A stretch of DNA of 64,000 bases from Streptomyces sp. NBC_01283 (GCF_041435335.1 NZ_CP108430.1:6423001-6487000); one strand, 5' to 3'; positions 50,501 to 58,808 are shown, counted from the first letter of the stretch. Notes: generated by a model not told the origin, from the sequence alone. Numbers and translations are program-made.

Positions 50501-50871
50501 ACACCGTGGACGGCCGGCATGCCGAGGGTCTCGCCGCGGCGCGCGCCGCGCTCGACAAGTCCCGCGACCCGCTCAGCAAGATGATGGCTCCGCAGATGAC
50601 CTCCGTCCATCTCGCCACCGCCGCCCGCGCCCTGGCCGCCCTCGACGGCGGCCGGTGCGCCCACGACGCGGTGCGGCTGCTCGCGGTCGCGGCCCATGAG
50701 CTGCCGCCCGGTCACTTCGCGCCCGCCGCGGAGCGCGAAATCGTCACGGCCGCCGTGGAGTCGGCCCGCGGGGCACTGGGTGACACCGCGTACGAGGCCG
50801 CGTACGCGGAAGGCGGCAGCCTCTCCGTGGAGGAGGCCGCCGCCCTCTGCGACAGGTACATCACCGGCTAG
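47548..50871 (+). CDS. AfsR/SARP family regulator with NB-ARC-type ATPase and TPR domains
   Basis: 1,107 residues. Order: OmpR-like winged helix (about 10-90, 'GGSRLRALLTVLALRVPRAVPAAVLVDEVWG'), bacterial transcriptional activation domain (95-245), a linker, a STAND-type NTPase with Walker A 'LLGPGGSGKTRLS' (about 290-302) and Walker B 'MLLILDNCEHV' (near 380), a winged-helix region ('LSVFAGGCDLAAAETVC'), and TPR-like C-terminal repeats (about 640-1060). Such proteins activate antibiotic or morphology genes when ATP or a ligand alters the NTPase module. No biosynthetic cluster adjoins; the convergent ABC exporter is the nearest candidate target. Confidence 0.93.
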   Translation: MDPVRYRILGTTQAFHADGTPVAVGGSRLRALLTVLALRVPRAVPAAVLVDEVWGGDPPADATGALQALVGRLRRAVGAGAIASGDGGYQLCADPDHVDLHRFDRLAAEGTDALADGDAAKAAAILDDALALWQGPPLADLPDRTADAARWESRRLEVRRARLAAALALGRAEQVLPELAALCDGHPLDEPLQALRLRALRDAGRPAQALAAYDGVRRLIADRIGADPGPELRALHQELLHADEPQPPPARTRPPRRPQGNLRARLTSFVGREGDIEAIRGDLARARLVTLLGPGGSGKTRLSQEAAEAHADGVPDGVWLAELAPVDDPDAVPEAVLTALGARETVLRGAGAEELRAVSEWHDDDPVVRLTEHCAPRRMLLILDNCEHVIDAAARLADRLLAHCPGLTVLATSREPLGVPGELLHPVEPLPEPIALRLLADRGAAARPGFRIEDDRPAAAEICRRLDGLPLAIELAAARLRMLTPRQIADRLDDRFRLLTNGARTVLPRQQTLRAVVDWSWDLLDAPERTVLRRLSVFAGGCDLAAAETVCGAAAGLRPRDVADVLGSLVDKSLAVAAPSPQGVMRYRLLETVGEYAGERLDEDGDREAAERAHLVYFRELARLTEPRLRGGGQRDAVERFEVEYENLRTALRHAVAAREEQEALCLVLSLSWYWTIRDLRIEIRNWSREVIALGPDPFVRPVTPVEPLYERCTDNPPPMRPEVLQEARRGVHLIQLSCMDMNLDSWQTPEALEKLAGIREAYRPGLPQTCWSPGSLWFFAVLLDGDIDRMHRIIDATIDTCRERGYDWELAASLQQRANVLANRADRAGDARRDADESLEIFDRLGDVWGMAEALSSRGEAHERRGRFALAAEDFEAAIGHAERLGAPAQVSVLTARLGAVLTEAGEMERGEELLWSVLDHDGKAAANSSESLPAARFFLVDLLTRTGRTAQARQQLQLLREEFKAAEFVIFEGFMLGAEAWIHTVDGRHAEGLAAARAALDKSRDPLSKMMAPQMTSVHLATAARALAALDGGRCAHDAVRLLAVAAHELPPGHFAPAAEREIVTAAVESARGALGDTAYEAAYAEGGSLSVEEAAALCDRYITG

Positions 50872-50882
50872 CGCGTACGCAC

Positions 50883-51710
50883 TCAGTTCTTCGTGCGGAA
50901 CTTGTGGATCGCGATCGGCGCCATCACCAGCGTGAGCGCCACCGACCAGCCGACCGTCACCCAGACGTCGTGGGCGACCGGGCCGCCCACCATCAGGCCG
51001 CGCGCGGAGTCCGCGAGCGAGGACAGCGGGTTGTAGTCGGTGAAGCCCTGCAGCCAGCCCGGCATCGACTGGGTCGGCGCGAAGATCGACGAGCCGAACT
51101 GCAGCGGCATCAGGACCAGGAAGCCCATCGCCTGCACGGACTGGGCGCTCTTCATCGTGACGCCGAGGACCAGGAAGATCCACATGATCGACGTGCCGAA
51201 GAGCGCGGAGAGGCCCACGGCGGCGAACAGCCCGGCCCAGTTCGTGATGTCGAAGCCCACCAGGACACCGACGATCATCATGATCGTCGTCGCGATGAGC
51301 AGCCGCATCAGCTCCACCACGACCTTGGCGAAGAGGACCGAGCCCTGGCCGATCGGCAGGGTGCGGAAACGGTCCATGATGCCGTTCTGGAAGTCCTGGT
51401 TGAAGCCGGTGCCGACGGCCATGGCGATGTTCATGCTCATCATCGCCATCATGCCGGGCACCACGTACTGCACGTACTGGTCCTGACCGCCGCCGAGCGC
51501 CTGGCCGATGGAGCCGCCGAAGACGTACACGAACAGGAGCGTGAAGACGATCGGCATCAGGACCGCGTCGAACATCGACTCGGGGTCCTGGCGGATCCAG
51601 AGCAGATTGCGGCGGACCAGGGCGCTGGTGTGGCGCACGTGGTCGCGCAGCCCGATACGGGCGTCGGCCTCTCCCTGGTGGAGGGGCGGCGTGAGAGTGG
51701 CGGTGCTCAT
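50883..51710 (-). CDS. ABC-2 type exporter permease (DrrB-like)
   Basis: 275 residues, six transmembrane segments of the ABC-2 family: 'SALVRRNLLWIRQDPESMFDAVLMPIVFTLLFVYVFGG', 'YVQYVVPGMMAMMSMNIAMAVGTGFNQDFQNGIMDRFRTLPI' and 'SMPGWLQGFTDYNPLSSLADSARGLMVGG'. DrrB-type permeases export daunorubicin and related hydrophobic drugs. ATG 51710 overlaps the ATPase stop (ATGA). Convergent to the AfsR-like gene with 11 nt between stops. Confidence 0.92.
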   Translation of the reverse strand: MSTATLTPPLHQGEADARIGLRDHVRHTSALVRRNLLWIRQDPESMFDAVLMPIVFTLLFVYVFGGSIGQALGGGQDQYVQYVVPGMMAMMSMNIAMAVGTGFNQDFQNGIMDRFRTLPIGQGSVLFAKVVVELMRLLIATTIMMIVGVLVGFDITNWAGLFAAVGLSALFGTSIMWIFLVLGVTMKSAQSVQAMGFLVLMPLQFGSSIFAPTQSMPGWLQGFTDYNPLSSLADSARGLMVGGPVAHDVWVTVGWSVALTLVMAPIAIHKFRTKN

Positions 51711-52726
51711 ACGGCAACCTCCTCGAGTTCGGGGCGGACGTCCTGCGGGGCGCTGGCCTTGTGTCCGGTGATGGAGAGGAACACCTCGTCCAGGCTGGGC
51801 AGTTCGGTGGCGATCGAGCCGATCGTGATGCCGCGCGCGGTGACCGCGCCGACCACGGCGGTGAGCTGCTCGTCGCTGAGGATCGGCACCAGGACCGTGC
51901 CGGACTCGGCGTCCACGGTGGAGGTGGCGAGGCCGGTGAGGCCCATGTCGTCGAGCGCGCCGGCCAGCGGGCGCAGCTCCAGCGGGTCGGCCGGGCGGAT
52001 GCGCAGGGTGCGGCCGCCGACCTTCGCCTTCAGCTCGTCGATGCCGCCGTTGGCGATGACCTTGCCGCGGTCGATGACGGTCAGCTCGGAGGCGAGCTGC
52101 TCGGCCTCCTCCATGTACTGGGTGGTGAGCAGCACGGTGACGCCGTCGCCGACCATGCGCTTGACCTCGGCCCACACCTCGTTGCGGGTGCGGGGGTCGA
52201 GGCCGGTGGTCGGCTCGTCCAGGTAGAGGACGGACGGGCTGCCGATCATCGACGCCGCGAGGTCGAGGCGCCGGCGCATGCCGCCGGAGTACGTCTTGGA
52301 GGGGCGGCTCGCCGCCTCGGTGAGCGAGAACCGCTCCAGGAGAGCGTCGGCCTTCGCCCGCGACTCCTTGCGGGAGAGGTCGAGGAGCCGCCCGATCATG
52401 TACAGGTTCTCGCGGCCCGAGAGCTTCTCGTCGACGGCCGCGTACTGACCGGTGAGGCCTATGACCCGGCGGAGCTGGCGGGGCTGCTTCACGACGTCGT
52501 ACCCGGCCACGAAGGCCGAGCCCGAGTCCGGGACGACGAGGGTGGAGAGGCAGCGGACGAGGGTGGTCTTGCCCGCGCCGTTCGGACCGAGCACGCCGAG
52601 GACGGTGCCTTCGCGTACGTCGAGGTCCACGCCGTCCAGTGCTTTGGTCTCGCCGTAGTGCTTGACCAGTCCCCTCACGGTGACGGCGCTTCCTGCGCCG
52701 CCGGGGGTGTTGTCGATTCGCGTCAT
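51707..52726 (-). CDS. Daunorubicin-resistance-type ABC transporter ATP-binding protein (DrrA-like)
   Basis: 339 residues. Walker A 'VLGPNGAGKTTLVRCL' (about 45-60), Q-loop 'LTGQYAAVDEKLSGRENL', signature 'YSGGMRRRLDLAASM', Walker B 'VLYLDEPTTGLDPRTRN', and a DrrA-type C-terminal domain ending 'LPSLDEVFLSITGHKA'. It forms an exporter with the coupled permease; resistance to a hydrophobic drug is the family precedent. Both genes form an operon; no regulator is linked on the same strand. Confidence 0.93.
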   Translation of the reverse strand: MTRIDNTPGGAGSAVTVRGLVKHYGETKALDGVDLDVREGTVLGVLGPNGAGKTTLVRCLSTLVVPDSGSAFVAGYDVVKQPRQLRRVIGLTGQYAAVDEKLSGRENLYMIGRLLDLSRKESRAKADALLERFSLTEAASRPSKTYSGGMRRRLDLAASMIGSPSVLYLDEPTTGLDPRTRNEVWAEVKRMVGDGVTVLLTTQYMEEAEQLASELTVIDRGKVIANGGIDELKAKVGGRTLRIRPADPLELRPLAGALDDMGLTGLATSTVDAESGTVLVPILSDEQLTAVVGAVTARGITIGSIATELPSLDEVFLSITGHKASAPQDVRPELEEVAV

Positions 52727-52872
52727 GCCGCAAGAGTGGCAGCAGCCACCGACAAACCACCGACAGGCCGCCTACACCCGGTCGGTGGCAGGCGGACAGC
52801 CCGTCGACGGGGGAAGATCGACGGGCTGCCGGTGGTGCCGCTATGGCTCATGTGCCGGGCGCGCGGCGCGCT

Positions 52873-52908
52873 CCCGGGGGTACGGGTGGTACGGGTGGTA
52901 CGGGCGGA
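52873..52908. repeat. Short tandem repeat (GTACGGGTG units)
   Basis: Four near-identical 9-bp units of GGTACGGGTG type follow one another in the 192-bp gap between the DrrA-like gene and panB. No gene is visible in the gap. Confidence 0.6.
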
Positions 52909-52918
52909 CCTGGTGGCC

Positions 52919-53809
52919 CTAGTGGACCGAGTGCTCCGCGGCGGGAAACGCCCCGCCCACCACGTCCTCCGCGAACGCCTTGGCCGCGCCGCTCATCACG
53001 CCCCGCAGATCCGCGTACTGCTTCACGAAGCGCGGCATCTTGCCGCCGGTGAGGCCGAGCATGTCGGTCCAGACGAGGACCTGGGCGTCGCACGCCGCTC
53101 CCGCGCCGATCCCGACCGTCGGGATGTGCAGGGAGCGGGTGACCTCGGCCGCGAGCTCCGCCGGGACCAGTTCGAGGACCACCGCGAACGCGCCCGCGTC
53201 CTGCGCGGCCTTCGCGTCGCTCAGCAGACGGTGCGCCGCCTCGTCGCCGCGGCCCTGGACGCGGTAGCCCATGGTGTTCACGGACTGCGGAGTGAGGCCG
53301 AGGTGGGACATGACGGGGATGCCGGAGGAGACGATCAGCTCGGTCTGGGGGAGCGAGCGTTCGCCGCCCTCCAGCTTCACCGCGCCGACACCGGCCTCCT
53401 TCACCAGGCGCGTCGCCGAGCGAAGGGCCTGGACCGGGCCTTCCTGGTACGAGCCGAAGGGCAGGTCACCGACGATCAGGGCGCGCGACGTGCCCCGTAC
53501 GACGGCCGCGGACAGCATGGTCATCTCGTCGAGGGTGACCGGCACGGTCGTCTCGTACCCGAGGTGGCAGTTGCCCGCCGAGTCGCCGACCAGCATCACG
53601 GGGATGCCCGCCTCGTCGAAGACGGACGCGGTCATCGCGTCGTACGCGGTGAGCATGGGCCACTTCTCGCCCCGCTCCTTGGCGGCGGTGATGTCCCGCA
53701 CGGTGATGCGGCGGGAGCTCTTGCCTCCGTACAGCGCCTTGCTGCTGTCGGTGGACTGGCTCGCGGCGGGACTCGCAGGCTGGTTCTGGGCAGCCGGAAG
53801 TTGCGTCAT
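52919..53809 (-). CDS. panB: 3-methyl-2-oxobutanoate hydroxymethyltransferase (ketopantoate hydroxymethyltransferase)
   Basis: 296 residues. First committed step of pantothenate/CoA synthesis: 5,10-methylene-THF plus 2-oxoisovalerate gives ketopantoate. Motifs: 'PMLTAYDAMTASVFDEAGIPVMLVGDSAGNCHLGYETTVPVTLDEM' with Mg-binding Asp, 'VKLEGGE', 'GIPVMSHLGLTPQS', and 'VVLELVP' with the catalytic Glu. An N-terminal Ser/Gln-rich tail of 30 residues is a streptomycete feature. AAGGAG precedes ATG 53809. Divergent from the DHA2 MFS gene. Confidence 0.95.
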   Translation of the reverse strand: MTQLPAAQNQPASPAASQSTDSSKALYGGKSSRRITVRDITAAKERGEKWPMLTAYDAMTASVFDEAGIPVMLVGDSAGNCHLGYETTVPVTLDEMTMLSAAVVRGTSRALIVGDLPFGSYQEGPVQALRSATRLVKEAGVGAVKLEGGERSLPQTELIVSSGIPVMSHLGLTPQSVNTMGYRVQGRGDEAAHRLLSDAKAAQDAGAFAVVLELVPAELAAEVTRSLHIPTVGIGAGAACDAQVLVWTDMLGLTGGKMPRFVKQYADLRGVMSGAAKAFAEDVVGGAFPAAEHSVH

Positions 53810-53916
53810 CGCAACGGCTCCTTCTGTTATCTCGAGGCGCCCTGACGGCGTCCCCGGATCACCTCCATGGTGGCATCGCGTGCCGCCCGGCGGCTAGTGG
53901 ACCCTTCGGTAAAGTC

Positions 53917-53944
53917 TTTACAATACGAGACGGTCTCGTATCGA
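53917..53944 (+). promoter_or_regulatory. Promoter TTTACA-N16-TATCGA of the DHA2 MFS gene
   Basis: -35-like TTTACA (53917-53922) and -10-like TATCGA (53939-53944) bracket the 19-bp operator. A second -10 candidate, TAGGGT (53953-53958), ends 7 nt before ATG 53966 and would give a leaderless mRNA; either way the operator overlaps the promoter. A small dyad GTAAAG-t-CTTTAC lies at 53909-53921. Confidence 0.5.
53923..53941 (+). promoter_or_regulatory. TetR operator (ATACGAGAC-g-GTCTCGTAT)
   Basis: A perfect 9+1+9 palindrome 25 bp before the MFS start. The likely binder is the TetR protein encoded downstream of the transporter (55615). Confidence 0.75.
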
Positions 53945-53965
53945 AATGGGCCTAGGGTGGGAGCC

Positions 53966-55558
53966 ATGACTACTCCAGCCGTCACCACCCCACGCATACC
54001 GGAAGCCGTTCACCGGCGCCGGTGGGCGATCCTCGGCGTCCTGATGCTGAGCCTGCTGATCGTGGTGCTCGACAACTCGATCCTGAACGTCGCCATCAAG
54101 ACGATCTCGACCCCGGAGCCCACGGGTCTCGGCGCCACCCAGAGTGACCTGGAGTGGGCCATCAACTCCTACACACTGGTCTTCGCCGGGCTCCTCTTCA
54201 CGGCAGGGCTGCTCGGTGACCGGCTCGGCCGCAAGAAGGTGCTGCTCGCGGGCCTCGCCGTCTTCGGCATCGGCTCCGCGCTCGCCGCCGAATCCGGCTC
54301 CCCGGTCCAGCTCATCCTGTTCCGCGCGGTGATGGGTCTCGGCGCGGCCTTCGTGATGCCCGCCACCCTCGCCGTCCTGATGAACGTCTTCGAGCGCGAC
54401 GAGCAGCCCAAGGCCATCGGCATCTGGGCCGGCGGCGTCGGCCTCGCCATCGCGATCGGGCCCATCACCGGCGGCGTGCTCCTCGACCACTTCTGGTGGG
54501 GCTCGGTCTTCCTGGTGAACGTGCCGATCGTGATCGTCGCCATCGGGCTGATGATCTGGCTCGTGCCCGAGTCGCGCGACCCGAAGCCGGGCCGGATCGA
54601 CCTGGTGGGCGTGGGCCTGTCCATCGTCGGCCTCGTCCTGCTCGTCTACGGCATCATCAAGGGCGGCCAGCTCGCCGACTTCACCGACCCGGCCGTTCTC
54701 GCGACCATCGTCGCGGGCCTCGCCGTACTCGTCGGCTTCGTGCTGTACGAGAAGCGCAGCGACCACCCGTCCATCGACATCTCGTACTTCAAGAACCGCG
54801 TCTTCTCGGCGGCGATCAGCTCCCTCGCGCTCGTCTTCTTCGCGCTGATGGGCGTGACGTTCTTCGCGGTCTTCTACACCCAGAGCGTCCGCGGCTACTC
54901 GCCGCTGCAGACCGGCCTGCTGATGCTGCCGCTCGCCGCGGCCCAGCTCATCTTCGCGCCGCGCGCCCGCCTCGTCGTGGACCGCTTCGGCGTCCGCGCC
55001 GTGTGTGCGGGCGGGCTGCTGCTCCTGGCCGCGATGCTCGCCGCCTTCACGATCCTGGAGGCCGACACCCCGATCTGGATCCTGGAGGTCATGTTCTTCC
55101 TGATGGGCGCCGGGATGGCGCACATCATGACTCCCGCCAGCGTCGTCATCATGCAGGCGCTGCCCCGCGAGAAGGCGGGCTCCGCCTCCGCCCTGAGCAA
55201 CACCTTCCGCCAGGTCGGCGGCGCCCTGGGCATCGCGGTGCTCGGCTCCGTGCTCTCCGCGGCCTACCGCAGCGGCGTCGAGGACAAGCTCACGCTGCTG
55301 CCCGCCGACATCCGGCACACCGCGGGAGAGTCCATCGAGGCCACCCTCGGTGTCGCCGCCAAGCTCGGCCCGCGCGGCGAACCCCTGGTCACCGCCGCCC
55401 ACGACTCCTTCCTGCACGCCATGCACATCACGGCGCTCTGCGGTGCGGGCGTCGCCCTGATCGGCGTCGTGGTCGTCGCCCTGTTCCTGCCGGGCCGCAC
55501 ACCCCAGGAGCCCGAGGCCCAGAAGCCGGAGGCCGACCCGGTGGGCGCGGGGCGCTGA
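53966..55558 (+). CDS. DHA2 family (EmrB/QacA) MFS drug efflux transporter
   Basis: 530 residues with 14 transmembrane segments. DHA2 motifs: '[15 protein letters not shown]' (segment 1, motif D1), '[16 protein letters not shown]' (motif A), '[18 protein letters not shown]' and '[37 protein letters not shown]' (motif C). It exports drugs or own metabolites by proton antiport. ATG 53966 starts [10 protein letters not shown] palindrome in its promoter and a TetR gene 56 nt downstream form a classic feedback pair. Confidence 0.92.
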   Translation: MTTPAVTTPRIPEAVHRRRWAILGVLMLSLLIVVLDNSILNVAIKTISTPEPTGLGATQSDLEWAINSYTLVFAGLLFTAGLLGDRLGRKKVLLAGLAVFGIGSALAAESGSPVQLILFRAVMGLGAAFVMPATLAVLMNVFERDEQPKAIGIWAGGVGLAIAIGPITGGVLLDHFWWGSVFLVNVPIVIVAIGLMIWLVPESRDPKPGRIDLVGVGLSIVGLVLLVYGIIKGGQLADFTDPAVLATIVAGLAVLVGFVLYEKRSDHPSIDISYFKNRVFSAAISSLALVFFALMGVTFFAVFYTQSVRGYSPLQTGLLMLPLAAAQLIFAPRARLVVDRFGVRAVCAGGLLLLAAMLAAFTILEADTPIWILEVMFFLMGAGMAHIMTPASVVIMQALPREKAGSASALSNTFRQVGGALGIAVLGSVLSAAYRSGVEDKLTLLPADIRHTAGESIEATLGVAAKLGPRGEPLVTAAHDSFLHAMHITALCGAGVALIGVVVVALFLPGRTPQEPEAQKPEADPVGAGR

Positions 55559-55614
55559 CCAGGACAGGGAGAATCGGCCCGGCAGAGCGCCGGACGAGGA
55601 GAGACGGAGTTGAC

Positions 55615-56214
55615 GTGGGCCACATCGCCAAAGGCGTCCGGGGGCGCCCCCGCAGTGAGGCCGTGGAGCGGTCGATCGTCGAGGGCGTCCTGAAGCTGAT
55701 CGAGGACGGTGTGCCCCTCGCCGACCTCTCCATCGAACGGATCGCCCGCACGGCGGGTGTCGGCAAGGCCACCATCTACCGTCGCTGGAGCGGCAAGGAG
55801 GAACTCTTCGTCGACATCCTGCGCGGCATCGACGACCCGCAGCCCGTGCTGGCCGGGGACTCGATGCGCGGCGACATCATCGTCTGCCTGGAACATCTGC
55901 GCAGGCGCGGCGTGAACATGCGCTCCTCCGCGCTCCTGCACAACGTGTTCGCGCAGATGAAGAGCCTGCCGAAGCTGTGGGAGGCCTACCACGCGACCGT
56001 CGTCGAACCCCAGCGCCGCGTCATGCGCGAGGTGCTGCGCCGCGGCATGGAGAACGGCGAACTCCGCGACGACATCGACATCGTGCTCGCCAACGACCTC
56101 TTCGTCGGCCCCATGCTCGTACGCACCGTGCTGCGCTCCGACGACCCGCTCGACGAGGACCTCGCCGAGCGGATCGTCGACTCCGTGCTCGCGGGGCTGC
56201 GGCCCACGGGGTGA
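55615..56214 (+). CDS. TetR/AcrR family repressor of the DHA2 transporter
   Basis: 199 residues. Helix-turn-helix 'ADLSIERIARTAGVGKATIYRRWSGKEELFVDIL' (about 35-68) and a TetR_C_16-type ligand domain ('VNMRSSALLHNVFAQMKSLPKLWEAYHATVVEPQRRVMREVL'). GTG 55615 has GGAG 6 nt upstream. It follows the transporter gene with a 56-nt gap and probably shares its mRNA, so the protein would limit its own expression through the 19-bp operator at 53923. Inducer unknown. Confidence 0.9.
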   Translation: MGHIAKGVRGRPRSEAVERSIVEGVLKLIEDGVPLADLSIERIARTAGVGKATIYRRWSGKEELFVDILRGIDDPQPVLAGDSMRGDIIVCLEHLRRRGVNMRSSALLHNVFAQMKSLPKLWEAYHATVVEPQRRVMREVLRRGMENGELRDDIDIVLANDLFVGPMLVRTVLRSDDPLDEDLAERIVDSVLAGLRPTG

Positions 56215-56282
56215 ATGTGCGCGTTTCGTCACAGCGGCCCCGTTGTGCGGCGAGATGCGGAACCTGCCGCCCCGCGCCGCTC

Positions 56283-56322
56283 GTCCTCGTCCCGTACGGC
56301 CGTCACGGACGGCGGGGAGGAC
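56283..56322 (+). terminator. Branched hairpin downstream of the TetR gene
   Basis: GTCCTC (56283-56288) pairs with GAGGAC (56317-56322), CCC with GGG, and GCCGTC (56299-56304) with GACGGC (56308-56313) around a 3-nt loop. It starts 68 nt after the TetR stop and precedes the next promoter (TAGGGT at 56337). Confidence 0.6.
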
Positions 56323-56388
56323 ACCCGATCATCGCCTAGGGTTTCAGGGGCGAGGACGGTTGCACGGCAGCAGTGAGGCGACGAGCGT

Positions 56389-57411
56389 ATGGCGCAGGCG
56401 TATGTGACGGAGACGGGCAGCGGCGGCTCGGAACCCGGCCGCCAGGGGGCTCGGTTCCGGCGCCTGGTCGACGGGTGGCGGAACGACCGGGGCATCTGGC
56501 GGCGTGGGCTCGTCACCGCCGGGTTCGCGGTGCTGCTCGCCCTGGTGATGCTCTTCCACGCCCAGATCCCGAACGGCGTCGGCAACCTCGGCAGCCTCAT
56601 CGAGACGTTCCTGCCCTGGCTCGGCTTCCTCGTCCCGGTGCTGCTCGTCATCGGCTTCGTCCGCAAGTCCGCCACCGCGCTGATCGCCGTGCTGCTTCCG
56701 GGGATCATCTGGGTGAGCTCCTTCGGCGGCCTGATCACCGACAAGTCCGGTGCGGGCGGCGACCTGACGGTCGCCACGCACAACGTGAACGCGGAGAACG
56801 CCGACCCGTCGGGCACCGCCCGTGACGTCGCCGCGTCCGGCGCCGACGTCGTGGCCCTGGAGGAGCTCACCGCGGACGCCGTCCCGACGTACGAGAAGGC
56901 CCTGGCCGGCACGTACAAGTACCACTCGGTGCAGGGCACGGTCGGCCTGTGGAGCAAGTACCCGCTGACCGGCACCAAGCCCGTCGACATCAAGCTGGGC
57001 TGGACGCGCGCGATGCGGACGACGGTCGCGAGCCCCAAGGGCGAGGTCGCCGTCTACGTGGCCCACCTGCCGTCGGTGCGGGTCAAGCTGGACGCGGGCT
57101 TCACCGCCAACCAGCGTGACGCGAGCGCGGACGCTCTGGGCGAGGCGATCGCCGACGAGCCGACCTCCAAGGTCGTGCTGCTCGGCGACCTGAACGGCAC
57201 GATGAACGACCGGGCCCTGAACGCGGTCACCTCGCAGATGCGGTCCACGCAGGGCGCGGCGGGCGACGGCTTCGGCTTCAGCTGGCCCGCGTCGTTCCCG
57301 ATGGCGCGGATCGACCAGATCATGGTCAAGGGCGTCGAGCCGCTGTCGTCGTGGACGCTGCCGGAGACGGGCAGCGACCACCTGCCGATCGCGGCCCGCC
57401 TGGAGCTCTAG
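56389..57411 (+). CDS. Membrane-anchored endonuclease/exonuclease/phosphatase (EEP) family protein
   Basis: 340 residues. Three N-terminal transmembrane segments (about 40-60, 68-90, 93-113) carry an extracytoplasmic EEP domain: 'THNVNAEN' (metal Asn), 'ALEELTAD' (Glu), 'VYVAHLPSV' (His), 'LLGDLNGTMND' (Asp-Asn), 'RIDQIMVKG' and 'GSDHLPIAARLEL' (catalytic Asp-His). Substrate could be nucleic acid, phospholipid or sugar phosphate; not determinable. ATG 56389 is preceded by a -10 TAGGGT at 46 nt. Confidence 0.88.
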   Translation: MAQAYVTETGSGGSEPGRQGARFRRLVDGWRNDRGIWRRGLVTAGFAVLLALVMLFHAQIPNGVGNLGSLIETFLPWLGFLVPVLLVIGFVRKSATALIAVLLPGIIWVSSFGGLITDKSGAGGDLTVATHNVNAENADPSGTARDVAASGADVVALEELTADAVPTYEKALAGTYKYHSVQGTVGLWSKYPLTGTKPVDIKLGWTRAMRTTVASPKGEVAVYVAHLPSVRVKLDAGFTANQRDASADALGEAIADEPTSKVVLLGDLNGTMNDRALNAVTSQMRSTQGAAGDGFGFSWPASFPMARIDQIMVKGVEPLSSWTLPETGSDHLPIAARLEL

Positions 57412-57490
57412 GGCCCTAGCCCCGGGTCCCTCCTGCCACGTGCTGCACATGCGTTCTTAACCTCGCGGAATACTGGGCCCGAGAGGGTTT

Positions 57491-57514
57491 GTTCCGTACG
57501 TAAACTTACGGAAC
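57491..57514 (+). promoter_or_regulatory. Nested palindrome upstream of the AraJ/Cmx MFS gene
   Basis: GTTCCGTA (57491-57498) and TACGGAAC (57507-57514) flank CGTAAACT; an inner dyad CGTAA-ac-TTACG (57499-57510) overlaps. It sits 36 bp before ATG 57550 in the promoter position and is a probable operator; no regulator gene is adjacent. Confidence 0.6.
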
Positions 57515-57549
57515 ACCAGTCCCTCATGCGCTCCCCCGGAAGGTTCTTC

Positions 57550-58764
57550 ATGCCCCTGGCCCTGCTCGCCCTAGCCGTGGGCGCCTTCGGCATCGGTACG
57601 ACCGAGTTCGTGATGATGGGCCTGCTGCCCAACGTCGCGGACGACCTGGACATATCCATCCCCACCGCCGGGCACCTCGTCTCGGCGTACGCCCTGGGTG
57701 TCGTCATCGGCGCCCCGCTGCTCGCCGCGGTCACCGCGCGCATGCCGCGCCGCCGGGTCCTCATCGGCCTCATGGTGCTCTTCGTCGCGGGCAACGCGCT
57801 GTCGGCGGCGGCCCCCGACTACCACTGGCTGATGGCCGCCCGCTTCCTGAGCGGCCTTCCGCACGGCGCGTTCTTCGGCGTCGGCGCGGTCGTCGCCACC
57901 GGCCTGGTGGCCCCCGAGCGCAAGGCACGCTCGGTCTCGCTCATGTTCCTCGGCCTGACCGTCGCCAACATCGTGGGCGTGCCCGTGGCCACGGCGATGG
58001 GGCAGCAGCTCGGCTGGCGCGCGACATTCCTCGCGGTCAGCGCGATCGGCCTCGCGGCGATCGCCTCGCTGGCGCTCCTCGTCCCCGCCGACCACGGCCA
58101 CGGCGAGAGCGGCGGCCTGCGCGGGGAACTCCGGGCGCTCGGCAGCGTCCCGGTCTGGCTCGCGCTCGGCACGACCGTGGCGGGCTTCGGCGCGCTGTTC
58201 TCCGCCTACAGCTATGTGACCCCGATGCTGACCGACGCCGCGGGCTACGCGGAATCCAGCGTCACGCTGCTCCTGGCACTCTTCGGCGTCGGTGCCACGG
58301 CGGGCAACCTGCTCGGCGGCCGGCTCGCCGACCACTCCCTGCGGGGCACGCTCTTCGGCGGGCTCACGGCGCTGGTCGTGGTCCTCGCCCTGTTCCCGGT
58401 CCTGATGGGTACGGCGTGGAGCGCGGCGCTCGCGGTGACGCTGCTCGGCATGGCGGCGTTCACGACGGGGTCGCCCCTGCAGCTCATGGTGATGGAGAAG
58501 GCGTCGGCGGCCCCGTCCCTGGCCTCCTCCGCCAACCAGGCCGCGTTCAACCTCGCCAACGCGGGCGGCGCCTGGATCGGCGGCCTCGCGCTCGCCGCGG
58601 GCTTCGGGGTCACCTCCCCGGCGCTGACGGGCGCGGCGCTCGCCGTGCTGGGCCTCGGGGTGGCCGGGGTGGCGTACCTGGTGGACCTGCGGTCGCCCTC
58701 GGTCGGCAGTGAGCGGCTCGTGGCTTCGGGGGAGCCGTTGCGGGAGTCGTCCCACGCCGGGTGA
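57550..58764 (+). CDS. AraJ/Cmx-type MFS transporter
   Basis: 404 residues, 12 transmembrane segments. DHA1 signatures: 'GAFGIGTTEFVMMGLLPNVADDLDISIPTAGHLVSAYALGVVIGAPLLA' at the N-terminus and motif A-like 'ARMPRRRVLIGLMVLF', then 'RFLSGLPHGAFFGVGAVVATGLV'. The closest well-known types are AraJ and the Cmx/CmlR chloramphenicol exporters. I start at ATG 57550 since GGAAGG lies 6 nt upstream; ATG 57526 would add MRSPGRFF without a ribosome site. The 34-residue C-terminal tail is cytosolic. Confidence 0.9.
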   Translation: MPLALLALAVGAFGIGTTEFVMMGLLPNVADDLDISIPTAGHLVSAYALGVVIGAPLLAAVTARMPRRRVLIGLMVLFVAGNALSAAAPDYHWLMAARFLSGLPHGAFFGVGAVVATGLVAPERKARSVSLMFLGLTVANIVGVPVATAMGQQLGWRATFLAVSAIGLAAIASLALLVPADHGHGESGGLRGELRALGSVPVWLALGTTVAGFGALFSAYSYVTPMLTDAAGYAESSVTLLLALFGVGATAGNLLGGRLADHSLRGTLFGGLTALVVVLALFPVLMGTAWSAALAVTLLGMAAFTTGSPLQLMVMEKASAAPSLASSANQAAFNLANAGGAWIGGLALAAGFGVTSPALTGAALAVLGLGVAGVAYLVDLRSPSVGSERLVASGEPLRESSHAG

Positions 58765-58808
58765 TTCCGGTGGGTGGGCGGGACCAGGACGGTGCCGCCC
58801 ACCCCGGG

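Noticed and set aside
47626..51717. 1,363-residue minus-strand open frame opposite the AfsR-like gene
   Set aside because: Shadow of a high-GC gene; its composition is Gly/Arg/Val-rich low complexity without domains, whereas the plus frame carries clear SARP and Walker motifs.
52873..52908. Short Gly-Thr repeat peptide gene
   Set aside because: The 9-bp repeats encode only a brief Gly/Thr/Val run without start signals.
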